Of a stretch of 40,141 nucleotides of DNA, positions 9,938-19,263 are shown in pieces. The translations under genes and the position numbers were made by a program. The stretch is from Candidatus Polarisedimenticola svalbardensis (GTDB taxonomy: Bacteria; Acidobacteriota; Polarisedimenticolia; Polarisedimenticolales; Polarisedimenticolaceae), in NCBI GenBank assembly GCA_014764515.1, contig JACXWD010000027.1, forward strand, positions 1 to 40,141, written 5' to 3'. A model generated the notes under the pieces. It ran no database searches. It saw nothing but the letters and a program-made list of their open reading frames with translations, and was not told the origin of the DNA. Position 1 is the stretch's first letter, and every line of letters begins with the position of its first letter.

Positions 9938-10599
9938 TGAATCGTTACACCATTCCGATCATGCTCTTTGGTGTGCTGTTCGCCGGTTGCACGGCCCGTC
10001 TCGACAAGCCGGCGCAGACGACGCCTGCGGATCTGCCCGATGCACGCGTAAAAACGCAGTCTGCGGCGATGGAACAGGATGCCGGCGGGTTCAGCATCAC
10101 GGAGCCGGTACCGGCAAACCTCGAACTGCGCGCTGGATACGATGAGGCATTGCGCTACTTGGAACAGGAGCGTTATGAACCTGGGATCACGTTGCTGCTG
10201 GAGCTGACCGAACAGGCGCCGGAAGCTACGGCGGCGCACATCGCCCTGGGGATTGCCTACGCGAACATCGACGACCTGGACCGCGCCGAGGCCAGCCTGC
10301 AAAAAGCGCTTGAACTGAATCCACGACATCCCGCCGCGTACAACGAGCTCGGTCTGGTCCAACGGCGCAAGGGGCGGTATGCGGATTCCCGCGCCAGTTA
10401 CGAGGCGGCCCTCTCACAGTTCGCCGACTACCACTTCGCCCACAGGAACCTGGCAATCCTGTGCGATCTGTATATCGGGGACACCGCGTGTGCGCTGGAG
10501 CATTACGAGGCGTACAGCCGGATGGTTCCGGAGGACGGCGAGACCGTCAAGTGGATCGCCGATCTCCTCAACCGCATGAACCGGGAGGAGGCGCCATGA
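9937..10599 (+). CDS. Small TPR lipoprotein
   Basis: A 220-residue lipoprotein with lipobox LFAG-C (Cys18) and a compact block of canonical TPRs (residues about 70-190): [20 protein letters not shown] and the consensus-like [18 protein letters not shown]. It is the third TPR gene in a row. The start ATG shares its first base with the stop of the upstream gene, and its own stop overlaps the next start (ATGA at 10596-10599). The short size and regular repeats suggest an adaptor for protein contacts in the periplasm. Confidence 0.75.
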   Translation: MNRYTIPIMLFGVLFAGCTARLDKPAQTTPADLPDARVKTQSAAMEQDAGGFSITEPVPANLELRAGYDEALRYLEQERYEPGITLLLELTEQAPEATAAHIALGIAYANIDDLDRAEASLQKALELNPRHPAAYNELGLVQRRKGRYADSRASYEAALSQFADYHFAHRNLAILCDLYIGDTACALEHYEAYSRMVPEDGETVKWIADLLNRMNREEAP

Positions 10600-10934
10600 G
10601 CGGAAACATCGTCCTGGCATTGCTGCTGACCATCGGTTCGGTCCCGGTGGAAACCGGGGCGGAGGCCGAACAGCCTGCCGCCGCCGCCGGAACCGGTGTG
10701 GAGACGGCAGAAGGCGCAAAGAGGATCTCCGGGATGTCCATCCTGGGTAACCAGGAAGCGCCCACGTCGCTGGTCATCGTGCCCTGGAAGAGCTCGGAGA
10801 TCGGTGAGGCCCTGGGTATCTCGACGATGCTCGACGATTCCAGGCAGCCAGTGGACCGGGAAGTGTTCATGCGGGCGCTGAGCTACTACGAAATCAGGTC
10901 GGAATCTCTTGTCTTGGATGACCGCAAGCAATAG
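10596..10934 (+). CDS. Small secreted protein conserved with the Glt-like operon
   Basis: The frame is open further upstream, but the ATG at 10596 has GGAGGAG five bases before it and overlaps the preceding stop. It gives 112 residues beginning [15 protein letters not shown], a short signal peptide. The mature part is low-complexity (Ala/Gly/Glu) up to about residue 40, then a conserved-looking core including [12 protein letters not shown] and [10 protein letters not shown]. No known domain is recognised. I recall similar short proteins directly before TolQ-like genes in related operons. Probably a periplasmic accessory subunit. Confidence 0.65.
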   Translation: MSGNIVLALLLTIGSVPVETGAEAEQPAAAAGTGVETAEGAKRISGMSILGNQEAPTSLVIVPWKSSEIGEALGISTMLDDSRQPVDREVFMRALSYYEIRSESLVLDDRKQ

Positions 10935-10960
10935 CGAAGGCTTTTCAGGAGGGCTCGAAG

Positions 10961-11611
10961 ATGGATGGTTTGTATGCAGTAATCAGGTTTTTCGTAGCGG
11001 GGGGTTCGTTCATGTACCCCATTCTGATCGTGTTTACGGTCGGCATCGCGATAGCGATCGAGCGCTACATCACGCTTACACGGATCCGGCGCCAGAACGA
11101 CGGGATGTGGAGCAGGCTCCATCCGGCCCTGGCGGACGGAGACTTCGAGAAGGCGCGTGAGATGACCAGCGAGGACGACTCAACCGTTTCGCGGCTGCTC
11201 GCCATGGGTCTCGCCCGCCAGGGCGCCGTGCGCCGCCGGGAAGACATCGAAATCGCCATGGAAGAGAGCATGATGGAGATCATCCCGCAACTGGAGAAGC
11301 GCACGGCGTACGTCGCGCTCGGAGCCAGCGTGGCCACCCTGCTCGGACTGCTGGGCACGATCATCGGGTTGATCCAGGCGTTCACGGCAGTGGCCAACGC
11401 CAATCCTGCGGAGAAGGCCGACCTGCTGTCCGCCAGCATCTCGGTCGCCATGAACACCACCGCTTTCGGGCTGATCGCCGCGATCCCGTTGCTGGTAATG
11501 CACACCGTGCTCACGTCCAAGACCGGCGAGATCGTGGACAGCCTCGAGATGGCTTCGGTGAAGGCGCTCAACGTCATTACGAGCCTGGCGAAGCGCCAGA
11601 TCGCGGTGTAG
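10961..11611 (+). CDS. MotA/TolQ/ExbB-family proton channel subunit
   Basis: A 216-residue inner-membrane protein with three transmembrane helices (about residues 7-33, 117-142 and 157-183) and a cytoplasmic loop after the first, the TolQ/ExbB/AglR topology. Family motifs are GLLGTIIGLIQAF in TM2 and AMNTTAFGLIAAIP in TM3, which align with ALIATAxGLxAAIP of ExbB. The Glu that precedes ALIATA in ExbB aligns with Val162 here. ExbB-type pentamers pass protons with an ExbD dimer to power TonB-like transducers. The genes just downstream supply two ExbD-like proteins and a transducer. AGGAGGG lies before the ATG. Confidence 0.92.
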   Translation: MDGLYAVIRFFVAGGSFMYPILIVFTVGIAIAIERYITLTRIRRQNDGMWSRLHPALADGDFEKAREMTSEDDSTVSRLLAMGLARQGAVRRREDIEIAMEESMMEIIPQLEKRTAYVALGASVATLLGLLGTIIGLIQAFTAVANANPAEKADLLSASISVAMNTTAFGLIAAIPLLVMHTVLTSKTGEIVDSLEMASVKALNVITSLAKRQIAV

Positions 11612-11616
11612 CCGAT

Positions 11617-12099
11617 ATGGCCAGATCACACCATTATCGGCGCCGCCAGAAGGAGGTGCCCGAGCTCGACATGACCACCTTCATGAACCTGATGGTGGTT
11701 CTCGTGCCTTTCCTGCTCATCACTGCGGTGTTTTCGCGGATCACCATCGTTGAGCTGGACCTGCCCAGCGCCCAGGCCGCCACGCCGATGACCCCGACCT
11801 TCCGGGTCGAGGTGGTCGTACGGGATGCAGGGTTCGAGATCATGGACGGCACCCGGGTCATCGCCGCGATTCCGAATGTGGACGATCGGTATGACCTGCC
11901 GAAGCTGTCCGATTACCTGGTACGGATCAAAGGCGAGTACCCGGAGAAGGACGACGCCTCCGTGCTGGTCGAACCGGATATCGAATACGACCATCTCATA
12001 CAGGTCATGGATACCGTGCGGAGCGTTGAGATCAGCGACGGCGGGCAAATGATTCGTGCCGACCTGTTCACGGCGATATCCATAGGAGATGCGCCATGA
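11617..12099 (+). CDS. ExbD/TolR-family protein lacking the membrane Asp
   Basis: A 160-residue protein with a basic N terminus, one transmembrane helix (about residues 20-40) and a periplasmic domain typical of ExbD/TolR. In this family an Asp near the start of the helix (D25 in ExbD, D23 in TolR) carries protons and is required for function. Here the aligned position is Asn24 in TTFMNLMVVLVPF, codon AAC. Its partner encoded next keeps the Asp. The gene starts 5 bp after the channel gene and its stop overlaps the next start (ATGA). Family certain; an altered or structural role is inferred from the missing Asp. Confidence 0.88.
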   Translation: MARSHHYRRRQKEVPELDMTTFMNLMVVLVPFLLITAVFSRITIVELDLPSAQAATPMTPTFRVEVVVRDAGFEIMDGTRVIAAIPNVDDRYDLPKLSDYLVRIKGEYPEKDDASVLVEPDIEYDHLIQVMDTVRSVEISDGGQMIRADLFTAISIGDAP

Positions 12100-12593
12100 A
12101 AGTATCGCGCCGGATCGCACGTATGACGCGCAACAGGCGGATCGTACCGAAGTTGAATCTGACCTCACTGATGGATGTCTTCACCGTTCTGGTTTTCTTC
12201 CTGATGATCAACTCGGCCACCGTGGAGACCCTGCATCAGCCGAAGGAGATCAAGCTTCCGGAATCGGTGATCGAGCAAAAACCGCGGGAAACCGTCGTGA
12301 TCTTTGTCGGCCGGGACGAGGTCCTGGTGCAGGGTGTGCCGGTGGCGCGGATCGCCGACATCCAGGCGACCACCAGCGCGGAAATCGAACCGATCAGTGT
12401 GCGGCTCGCGGAACTGAGTAAGAGCGTCATCGGGCTGAGCACGAAGACGGTTGCAGAGAGTCAGGAGGTCACGGTGCTGGCGGACAAGTCGATTCCGTTC
12501 AGTGTCCTGAAGAAGATCATGGCCACTTGCACCGGGCAGGGTTATACGCGGGTGTCGCTGGCGGTGATTCAGAAATCCGCTCAAACGCCCTAA
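12096..12593 (+). CDS. ExbD/TolR-family protein with intact Asp
   Basis: A 165-residue ExbD/TolR homologue with one transmembrane helix (about residues 22-42) and a periplasmic domain. The proton-carrying Asp is present at D27 in LTSLMDVFTVLVFF. The C-terminal region keeps the family's VTVLADKSIPFSVLKKIMAT segment, close to the common ADxxxxYxxV phrase. Paired ExbD genes beside one ExbB gene are also the arrangement of Myxococcus AglR-AglQ-AglS. Overlaps the previous gene by four bases. Likely the catalytic half of an ExbD heterodimer. Confidence 0.92.
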   Translation: MKVSRRIARMTRNRRIVPKLNLTSLMDVFTVLVFFLMINSATVETLHQPKEIKLPESVIEQKPRETVVIFVGRDEVLVQGVPVARIADIQATTSAEIEPISVRLAELSKSVIGLSTKTVAESQEVTVLADKSIPFSVLKKIMATCTGQGYTRVSLAVIQKSAQTP

Positions 12594-12618
12594 CGAGAAC
12601 AGGGATCGGGGACACGGC

Positions 12619-14088
12619 ATGAAGTCTCAGGAAGAACAGCAGGTACGCGCACAGGTCGAGGAGATCCGCGGGAGACTGCAGGATCTGACCGACGATCTGC
12701 ACGTTGTCGATGGGGAGGTCGAGAGCCTGGGCCCGCAGCGCATGCACCATGAGCTGCTGGAACGGGCCTGCAACTCCCTGGAGCAGCTCGGTGAGCTCGG
12801 TGCAGCCCCGCTGTTCTGGGGCGACCAGATCGCGCCTGACCGGGTCGATGAACGGCTGAGCACGGTTCGTCACACTGTCAGCACGTTCCAGTCACAACTC
12901 GTGGAGCTTGACGAACGTCGCCAGGAGATTCTCGACAGGATCGGCGATGAAAAGGAAAACCTGGAGATTCTGGGCGAGGATCTTGACGAGATCCTGGTGG
13001 CGGAGGAACGCAAGAAGAACGAATGGATCGTCGAACGGGACATCAGCGCGCTGCCGCGTCGCGTGCAGCGCATGGCCTGGGCCCGTGGCGGCGAGGACGA
13101 CAGGCGGTTCCACAAGACGCTGGCCTCAGCGCTGATGACCGGCCTGCTGTTCGGAGCGGTGCTTCCGCTCATCGACCTGCCGTTGCCTGCGCCGTTCATT
13201 CCGGACGAAATGCCGCGGCGCCTGGCCCAACTGGTGCGGCAGGAGCAGATCAAGCGATCGACGCCGCCCCCACCGGAGACGTATCCGGAGGACAGTCCGC
13301 TCGAGAAGGAACAACAAAAACCGGAAAACGAGCCGGAGCCTCCTGAAGAGCCGGACCCCCAGGCGATGGCCGATGCGGAACCGCAGGTACCTCTGGAAGG
13401 GCCGGTAACCGCCGATCCGGGACCACCGGGCCCTGCCGGTGAGCCGCGGCAGGCGGTTCAAAAGGCCGGAATCCTGGCGTTCCGCGACAAGTTTGCCAGC
13501 CTGGCCCAGGACAAGGTCGATCCGCGCCTGGGAGCCGACGCACGTTTCGGCGATACCGATGACGTGTCCAGTTCCGCGATGCCGACCCGCTCCATGTTGA
13601 CCACCAATGCGCCGGGCTCCAGCGGCGGCATCAACATCGGGTCCCTGAGCCGTAACGTAGGCGGCGGAGGTGGATCCGGCGGCGGCGGCGGCGGGATCCA
13701 GGGCGTGCCGGTTGGCCGGGCCACCAGCACCATCGCCTCCATCGGCGGCGGTGGCGGCGGCGGCCGGCCGCTGGCCCGTGGCGGACCGGGGCTGTCTCGC
13801 ACCGACGAAGAGATTCAGATCGTGTTCGATCGCTACAAGGCGTCGTTCTACCGGCTGTACAACCGGGAACTGCGCAAGGACACCACCTTGCGCGGTCAGA
13901 TGGTGCTGCGCCTGACCATCGAGCCCGACGGCAGCGTATCGATGTGCAAGCTGCAGTCTTCCGACATGAACGCACCGACCCTGGCCGATCAGGTGGTTGC
14001 CCGTGTCCGGACCATCAACTTCGGTGCGAAGGAAGAGGTGCAGACCGTAACCATCGTGTACCCCATCGACTTCCTGCCGGCGGCGTGA
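12619..14088 (+). CDS. AgmX/PglI-type TonB-like energy transducer
   Basis: 489 residues with a clear domain order. Residues 1-150 are charged, coiled-coil-like and cytoplasmic; 167-188 form the single membrane helix; 215-275 are Pro/Glu-rich, like the span of TonB that crosses the periplasm; 336-383 are a Gly-rich linker; 394-489 match the AgmX/PglI C-terminal domain (DRYKASFYRLYNRELRK, then LTIEPDGSVSMCKL and YPIDF). In Myxococcus, AgmX/GltJ-type proteins work with the AglRQS motor. Here it likely carries motor motion to periplasmic TPR proteins and the outer membrane. The long cytoplasmic coiled coil is absent from TonB and could bind a cytoplasmic partner. Confidence 0.85.
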   Translation: MKSQEEQQVRAQVEEIRGRLQDLTDDLHVVDGEVESLGPQRMHHELLERACNSLEQLGELGAAPLFWGDQIAPDRVDERLSTVRHTVSTFQSQLVELDERRQEILDRIGDEKENLEILGEDLDEILVAEERKKNEWIVERDISALPRRVQRMAWARGGEDDRRFHKTLASALMTGLLFGAVLPLIDLPLPAPFIPDEMPRRLAQLVRQEQIKRSTPPPPETYPEDSPLEKEQQKPENEPEPPEEPDPQAMADAEPQVPLEGPVTADPGPPGPAGEPRQAVQKAGILAFRDKFASLAQDKVDPRLGADARFGDTDDVSSSAMPTRSMLTTNAPGSSGGINIGSLSRNVGGGGGSGGGGGGIQGVPVGRATSTIASIGGGGGGGRPLARGGPGLSRTDEEIQIVFDRYKASFYRLYNRELRKDTTLRGQMVLRLTIEPDGSVSMCKLQSSDMNAPTLADQVVARVRTINFGAKEEVQTVTIVYPIDFLPAA

Positions 14089-14113
14089 TGCCGTGAGAAA
14101 AACGAGGGCAGCC

Positions 14114-17100
14114 ATGGCACGCAGCGAATCAAGTGGTATGAAAAGGACCGGCCGGACAATGCTGTTCCTGCTGCTGCTCCTGACCCTGTTCGCCGGTGCG
14201 TCCTCCGAAGCGCTGGCGTGCTCGGATTATGGCGGCCTGATCGACGGCTTCGTCGACCCGGTCCCGCCGTCTCAGGTCCAGATCGACGGCAACTGCACCG
14301 TCCGGAACTTCCCGGCGGACAACCCGCTCACGACCAACTTCAGCTTCTTCACCCAGCCGGGCCAGACCGACGAGCGCTGGCTGATCATCTTCGACAACGT
14401 GGTGCATACCGGCCAGATGGCGTGCAACTCCGTGGCCGGCCACAAGATCTGGTTCACAAACGGCTCGTCCAGCTCGATCCAGGAAGGCTGCCAGAACCTC
14501 CTGATCCCGGTGGAGAAGATCGACAAGCAGAACCCTGCGGGCCAAACCACCGCCACCGTCGGCGTCCCGTTCACGTACACGCTGAAGATCCCGGTCCTGT
14601 TCGACCCGGCGACCGGTGCCGTCATCAACGCCAACGGATCGCCGAACGACCTCCATGGCATCACGGTGTGGGACGATCTGCACGCAACCGGTGTGGACCT
14701 GACCTACGTCAGCCATACCGCGTACTGGCTGGACGACGGCACAGCGGTGCCGCACACGTTCTCGAACATCGGCGGCGCCCTGACCTTCGACACGATCCCG
14801 ATCGTCGTAGCCGATCGCCAGTTCGTCATCGAGCTCACCGTCGTGCTCGACGACTCCCCGGCCAACACTCCCGGCACACAGTTCATCAATACGGCCAAGT
14901 GGGATTTCGGGCGACTCATCGACGACGTGTTCTATGAGCCGCTCCCGGGCGAATGGGGCGTCACCCCACCGCTGACCATCGCCGCACCGGTGCTCGAGGT
15001 CACCAAGTCGGGCCCGGATACCATGAACCTGGGACAGTGGGGCGAATTCGTAATCGATGTCCGGAATAGAGGGCTCGGCGACGCCTGGGACGTCTCCATT
15101 CAGGACCTGCTCCCGGACGGCCCGACGGGAGGGATGTGCGACCAGACCCCCGAGATTCTGAGCAGCCGGGTGTTCGCAGCCGACGGCGTCACCCCGGTGC
15201 CGGGCAAGGGCCCGCTCAACCCGGGCATCGACTACCGCCTGGCCTGGAGTCCGGCGCCGGACTGCAGGCTCGATCTCACGATGCTGACACCCGCAGGAGT
15301 TATCGGGCCGGATGAGCGGCTGGTCCTGCGGTACCGCACCCAGTTGGACAGCGACACCCGGAACGGCATCGCGCTGACCAACGTGGCCGGCGCCATCCGC
15401 TGGTTCAACGGCGACAACACCAATCCCCAGCGGCAGGTCTACTCCCGAACCTTGACCAACGGCACCGTCGGAACCCCGGATCACGAGGATGCCCATACCG
15501 TGACGGTAGCGCTTACCGGGTTCTTCTTCGAGAAGACCGTCGCGGACCTGACCACCGGTGCGGATCCCGCCACCACCGCCGGACCGGGGGACACGCTGCG
15601 GTACACCCTGCGTTTCCGCACCACCGATCAGGCGCTGGCCGGTTTCAGGATCCATGACGAGCTGGACGCTCTGAACACGCCGCCGGCGTTCGAGGCCGGG
15701 ACCCTCACCCTGGTGACCTACCCGGCAGGGGCAGACATCAGCGGCACCAGCAGTACCGGCGGATCTCAAGGAACCGGTGTCCTCGACATCCGGAACCTGA
15801 ACCTGCCCGCCGACGGCGAGCTCCTGATCCGGTTCGACATCGTGCTGGACTCGACCCTCGGCAACGGCACGGTGGTTGCCAACCAGTCGACGCTGTTCCT
15901 CGCGAACGGAACGCCCTTTACGTTGAGCGACGATCCGAACGTGAACGGAACGGCCGACCCCGAAGTTCCCGGCGACGAAGATCCGACCCGGGTAACCATC
16001 GTTGCGGCCCCCGATTTCCGGGTACACAAAATATCCACCGACCTGACAGGCGATCCGAACGTCCTGCTGGCCGGCGAGACCCTGCGGTACACCATCACGG
16101 TGAAGAACATCGGCAACGAAGACGCGGCAAACGTGTCGCTGCGGGATCAGGTGCCGGTGAATACGACCTATGTCGCAGACAGCACCACCCTGAACGGCGG
16201 ACCGATCCCGGATGATTCCGGCATGACTCCGCTGGTAAACGGTATCCTGATCCATTCGCCGGCGGATACGACCCCGGGTGCGATGCCCGCCGACAGTTCG
16301 GCCAACCCGGCCAACGTGGCGACCATCACCTTCGATGTGGTGGTGAATCCGGATGTCGTGGACGGCACGGTGATTTCGAACCAGGGGTTCGTCAGCGCCA
16401 TCGCCGCCGGAATCGTCGATCAGCCGTCCGATGACCCGGACACCCCGACTGCCGACGATCCGACCCGGGACATCGTGGGCAACGTTCCGCTGCTCTACGC
16501 AGAAAAGAGCGTGGTGCTGTTCGGCGATCTGGGGTCGCCGGGAATCGTGGATCCGGGCGACGTCCTGCGCTACACGATCACGGTGCACAATTCGGCTGCG
16601 ATACCGGCGACAGGCGTGGTTCTGACCGACGCCGTTCCGGCGGATACGACCTACGTCGCCGAATCCACGCTGCTCAACGGGCTGCCGGTCGGTCAGCCCG
16701 ACGGTGGCGCATCGCCCCTCGCTGCAGGTATCGACGTCAGTTCTTCCGACCTGACCCCGCCGTTGCCGGGCCCCGGCGCCGGCACGGTTTCCCCCGGAAG
16801 CAGCGCAGTGCTGCAGTTCGACCTGCGGGTCAACATCGGAACCCCCGAAGGAACCCTGATCAGCAACCAGGCGGTGGTCGAGAGCACCGAACTGCCGGAC
16901 CTGTTGACCGATGGTGACGGCAATCCTGCTACCGGGCCCGAGCCGACGGTGGTGGTGGTCGGCGCCAGCCAGCAGCTCTCCATCACGAAGCAGGTTGCGG
17001 TGGTCGGCGGCGGCGCCGCCGTCCCCGGCGCCGAGCTGGAATACATCGTCCGCGTTGTGAACATCGGGGCGGTGCCTGCACTGTATGTGGCGGTAACCGA

Positions 17101-19258
17101 TGATCTGGATGCACCTCAACCGGGCCAGCTCGCCTACGTGGACCTTTCGGCGACAATGAACGGTTCGACGGCAGGTGTCGGCTTCTCCGGTTCGACGATT
17201 ACCGCCGATTATTCGGCGGTCCACGGACCGCTGGAGCCGGGCGGGGTCATCGTGATCCGGTTCCGGGCCGTTCTGGACGCCGGCCTTACCGACGGCGCCG
17301 TGGTGACCAACACCGGTGTGGTGGCCTGGAACAATCCGACACAGACCGAAAGCGGAAGCGTCTCGATCACAGTCGGCGGAATCCCCGGTGTCGCCGTACT
17401 GAACGGTGCGGCATGGCACGACGCCGACTTCGACGATGTCCGGGATAGCGCTGAGCGGGTCCTGGCCGGCTGGGCGGTGGACCTGTACCGCGATGGCCTG
17501 TTGCTGCATACGGCGTTGACGGACACCGCCGGGAACTACCGCATCATCGGCATTGAGCCGAACGACGGCACTGGAACCATCTATGAATTGCGGTTCCGCG
17601 CCCCGGGTGCAGGGGCGAGCACCGCCATGCTCGGCCTTGCCGCTTCACCGTTCACCGACGGACTGCAGCGGATCAGCGACATCGTTGTGCCGTCGGAAGC
17701 GAACCTGCTGGGCCTGAACCTGCCGATCGACCCGAACGGCGTCATCTACAACTCGATTTCCCGTGCGCCGGTTCCAGGGGCGACACTCACCCTGCAGGAT
17801 GCCGCCGGTGGTTCGCCGTTGCCGGCCGCCTGTTTCGATGATCCGGCCCAGCAGGGCCAGGTCACGCTGGCGAACGGGTACTACAAGTTCGACGTCAACT
17901 TCAGCGATCCGGCCTGCCCCAGTGGTGGCGCCTACGTCATCGACGTAACAATTCCTCCGGGTGCGACCTATATCCCCGGTCCTTCCCAGATCATCCCGCC
18001 CACATCCGACGGCTCGACAGCCGCCTTCTCGGTCCCGGCCTGTCCGGGCGGCGTGGACGACACGGTTCCGGTCACCGCCCTGTTCTGCGAGGTTCAGCCT
18101 TCGGAGTTCGCTCCGGCTGCGGCGGTTCCGCCGCGAAGCGCGGGCACGGTCCACCATGTTCACCTGACCCTGGACGGCAGCATGTCCCCCGGTTCGAGCC
18201 AGATATTCAACAACCACATCCCGGTGGATCCGGAACTCAGCGGTTCCCTTGGGATCTCCAAGACGACGCCGGTACTGGATGTCACCCGAGGGCAGCTGGT
18301 TCCGTACGTCATCACCGTGAACAACATGGCTGGCCAACTGCTCACCGACGTGACCATCGTGGACCGCTTCCCGGCCGGATTCAGCTACGTCGAGGGTTCC
18401 GCCCTTCTCAACGGCGTGCCCACCGAGCCTGCGATCAACGGCCGGGAGCTGAGTTGGAACGCTGTGGTCATCGCGGGCACCGAGGCTTTAACGGTGAAAC
18501 TGCTGCTGGCCGTGGGCGCCGGCGTGACCGAGGGTGAATATGTGAACCGGGTGCAGGCGGTGAACGGGGTCACCGGCGACGCCATGTCCGGTGAAGCGTC
18601 CGCCACCGTCCGCATCGTGCCGGATCCCACCTTCGACTGCACCGACGTGATCGGCAAGGTGTTCAACGACATCAATCGCGACGGGCGGCAGGACGACGGC
18701 GAAGAAGGGATTCCAGGCGCACGGGTTGTGACGGCAACCGGCCTGCAGGCGACCACCGATCCATACGGGCGGTTCCACATCACCTGCGCGGTCACGCCCC
18801 ACGAGAGTCGCGGAAGCAACTTTGTCTTGAAGCTCGACGACAGGAGTCTGCCCAGCGGGTTCCGGCTGTCCACGGACCCGGTGCAGGTCAAGCGCGCCAC
18901 CCGCGGCAAGGTTCTGCGGTTCCGGTTCGGAGCATCGATATTCCGGGTGGTCGGCATCGATCTCTCCGATGCGGCGTTCGAGCCGGGTACCACCGCAATC
19001 CGCGTACAGTGGCGGCCGCGACTGGGCCTGCTGCTGGAGGAGCTGAGCAAGGCGCCGGCGATACTGCGCCTGTCCTATGTCGCCGATACCGAGGATGAAG
19101 CACTGGTCGGACGACGTGTTGCGGCCGTCAGGCAGCAGTTGACCGAACTCTGGAATGCGGCGGACGGCCGCTACCCGCTCACCGTCGAAACGGACATCTT
19201 CTGGCGTCTCGGTGGACCGCCCGGGCGATCCGAATTGCCTGTGTGGGACGGGAGGTGA
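14114..19258 (+). CDS. Giant DUF11-repeat and SdrD-B-like surface protein
   Basis: About 1714 residues from the ATG at 14114 (GAGGG five bases upstream); a GTG at 14093 would add seven. A signal peptide ends in SEALA before Cys-Ser-Asp. Residues 30-290 form an N-terminal beta-rich domain. DUF11-type repeats start near 292, 469, 635, 792, 953 and 1375, with phrases such as LRYTITVKNIGNEDAANVSL and the recurring DxVPxxTTYVxxSTxLNG. SdrD-B-like domains start near 1092 and 1508 (GKVFNDINRDGRQDDGEEGI). The last 100 residues (from about 1608) may fold like a degenerate OmpA domain. Such proteins are usually stalk-like adhesins or surface-layer parts. Lying inside the motor operon, it is the probable cargo or outer element. 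Confidence 0.8.
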   Translation: MARSESSGMKRTGRTMLFLLLLLTLFAGASSEALACSDYGGLIDGFVDPVPPSQVQIDGNCTVRNFPADNPLTTNFSFFTQPGQTDERWLIIFDNVVHTGQMACNSVAGHKIWFTNGSSSSIQEGCQNLLIPVEKIDKQNPAGQTTATVGVPFTYTLKIPVLFDPATGAVINANGSPNDLHGITVWDDLHATGVDLTYVSHTAYWLDDGTAVPHTFSNIGGALTFDTIPIVVADRQFVIELTVVLDDSPANTPGTQFINTAKWDFGRLIDDVFYEPLPGEWGVTPPLTIAAPVLEVTKSGPDTMNLGQWGEFVIDVRNRGLGDAWDVSIQDLLPDGPTGGMCDQTPEILSSRVFAADGVTPVPGKGPLNPGIDYRLAWSPAPDCRLDLTMLTPAGVIGPDERLVLRYRTQLDSDTRNGIALTNVAGAIRWFNGDNTNPQRQVYSRTLTNGTVGTPDHEDAHTVTVALTGFFFEKTVADLTTGADPATTAGPGDTLRYTLRFRTTDQALAGFRIHDELDALNTPPAFEAGTLTLVTYPAGADISGTSSTGGSQGTGVLDIRNLNLPADGELLIRFDIVLDSTLGNGTVVANQSTLFLANGTPFTLSDDPNVNGTADPEVPGDEDPTRVTIVAAPDFRVHKISTDLTGDPNVLLAGETLRYTITVKNIGNEDAANVSLRDQVPVNTTYVADSTTLNGGPIPDDSGMTPLVNGILIHSPADTTPGAMPADSSANPANVATITFDVVVNPDVVDGTVISNQGFVSAIAAGIVDQPSDDPDTPTADDPTRDIVGNVPLLYAEKSVVLFGDLGSPGIVDPGDVLRYTITVHNSAAIPATGVVLTDAVPADTTYVAESTLLNGLPVGQPDGGASPLAAGIDVSSSDLTPPLPGPGAGTVSPGSSAVLQFDLRVNIGTPEGTLISNQAVVESTELPDLLTDGDGNPATGPEPTVVVVGASQQLSITKQVAVVGGGAAVPGAELEYIVRVVNIGAVPALYVAVTDDLDAPQPGQLAYVDLSATMNGSTAGVGFSGSTITADYSAVHGPLEPGGVIVIRFRAVLDAGLTDGAVVTNTGVVAWNNPTQTESGSVSITVGGIPGVAVLNGAAWHDADFDDVRDSAERVLAGWAVDLYRDGLLLHTALTDTAGNYRIIGIEPNDGTGTIYELRFRAPGAGASTAMLGLAASPFTDGLQRISDIVVPSEANLLGLNLPIDPNGVIYNSISRAPVPGATLTLQDAAGGSPLPAACFDDPAQQGQVTLANGYYKFDVNFSDPACPSGGAYVIDVTIPPGATYIPGPSQIIPPTSDGSTAAFSVPACPGGVDDTVPVTALFCEVQPSEFAPAAAVPPRSAGTVHHVHLTLDGSMSPGSSQIFNNHIPVDPELSGSLGISKTTPVLDVTRGQLVPYVITVNNMAGQLLTDVTIVDRFPAGFSYVEGSALLNGVPTEPAINGRELSWNAVVIAGTEALTVKLLLAVGAGVTEGEYVNRVQAVNGVTGDAMSGEASATVRIVPDPTFDCTDVIGKVFNDINRDGRQDDGEEGIPGARVVTATGLQATTDPYGRFHITCAVTPHESRGSNFVLKLDDRSLPSGFRLSTDPVQVKRATRGKVLRFRFGASIFRVVGIDLSDAAFEPGTTAIRVQWRPRLGLLLEELSKAPAILRLSYVADTEDEALVGRRVAAVRQQLTELWNAADGRYPLTVETDIFWRLGGPPGRSELPVWDGR

Positions 19259-19263
19259 GCGGT

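Noticed and set aside
10461-10595. Upstream extension of the small secreted protein (157 residues)
   Set aside because: The extension lies inside the TPR lipoprotein gene in another frame. The ATG at 10596 has a strong ribosome site and gives a signal peptide.
13635-13768. Glycine-rich repeats as a separate element or PE-PGRS-like protein
   Set aside because: They are in frame between the Pro-rich and TonB-like domains of one protein and act as a linker.
14129-17509. 1126-residue open frame on the minus strand
   Set aside because: Antisense to the DUF11 gene; composition (many Arg, Gly, His) is typical of a shadow frame.
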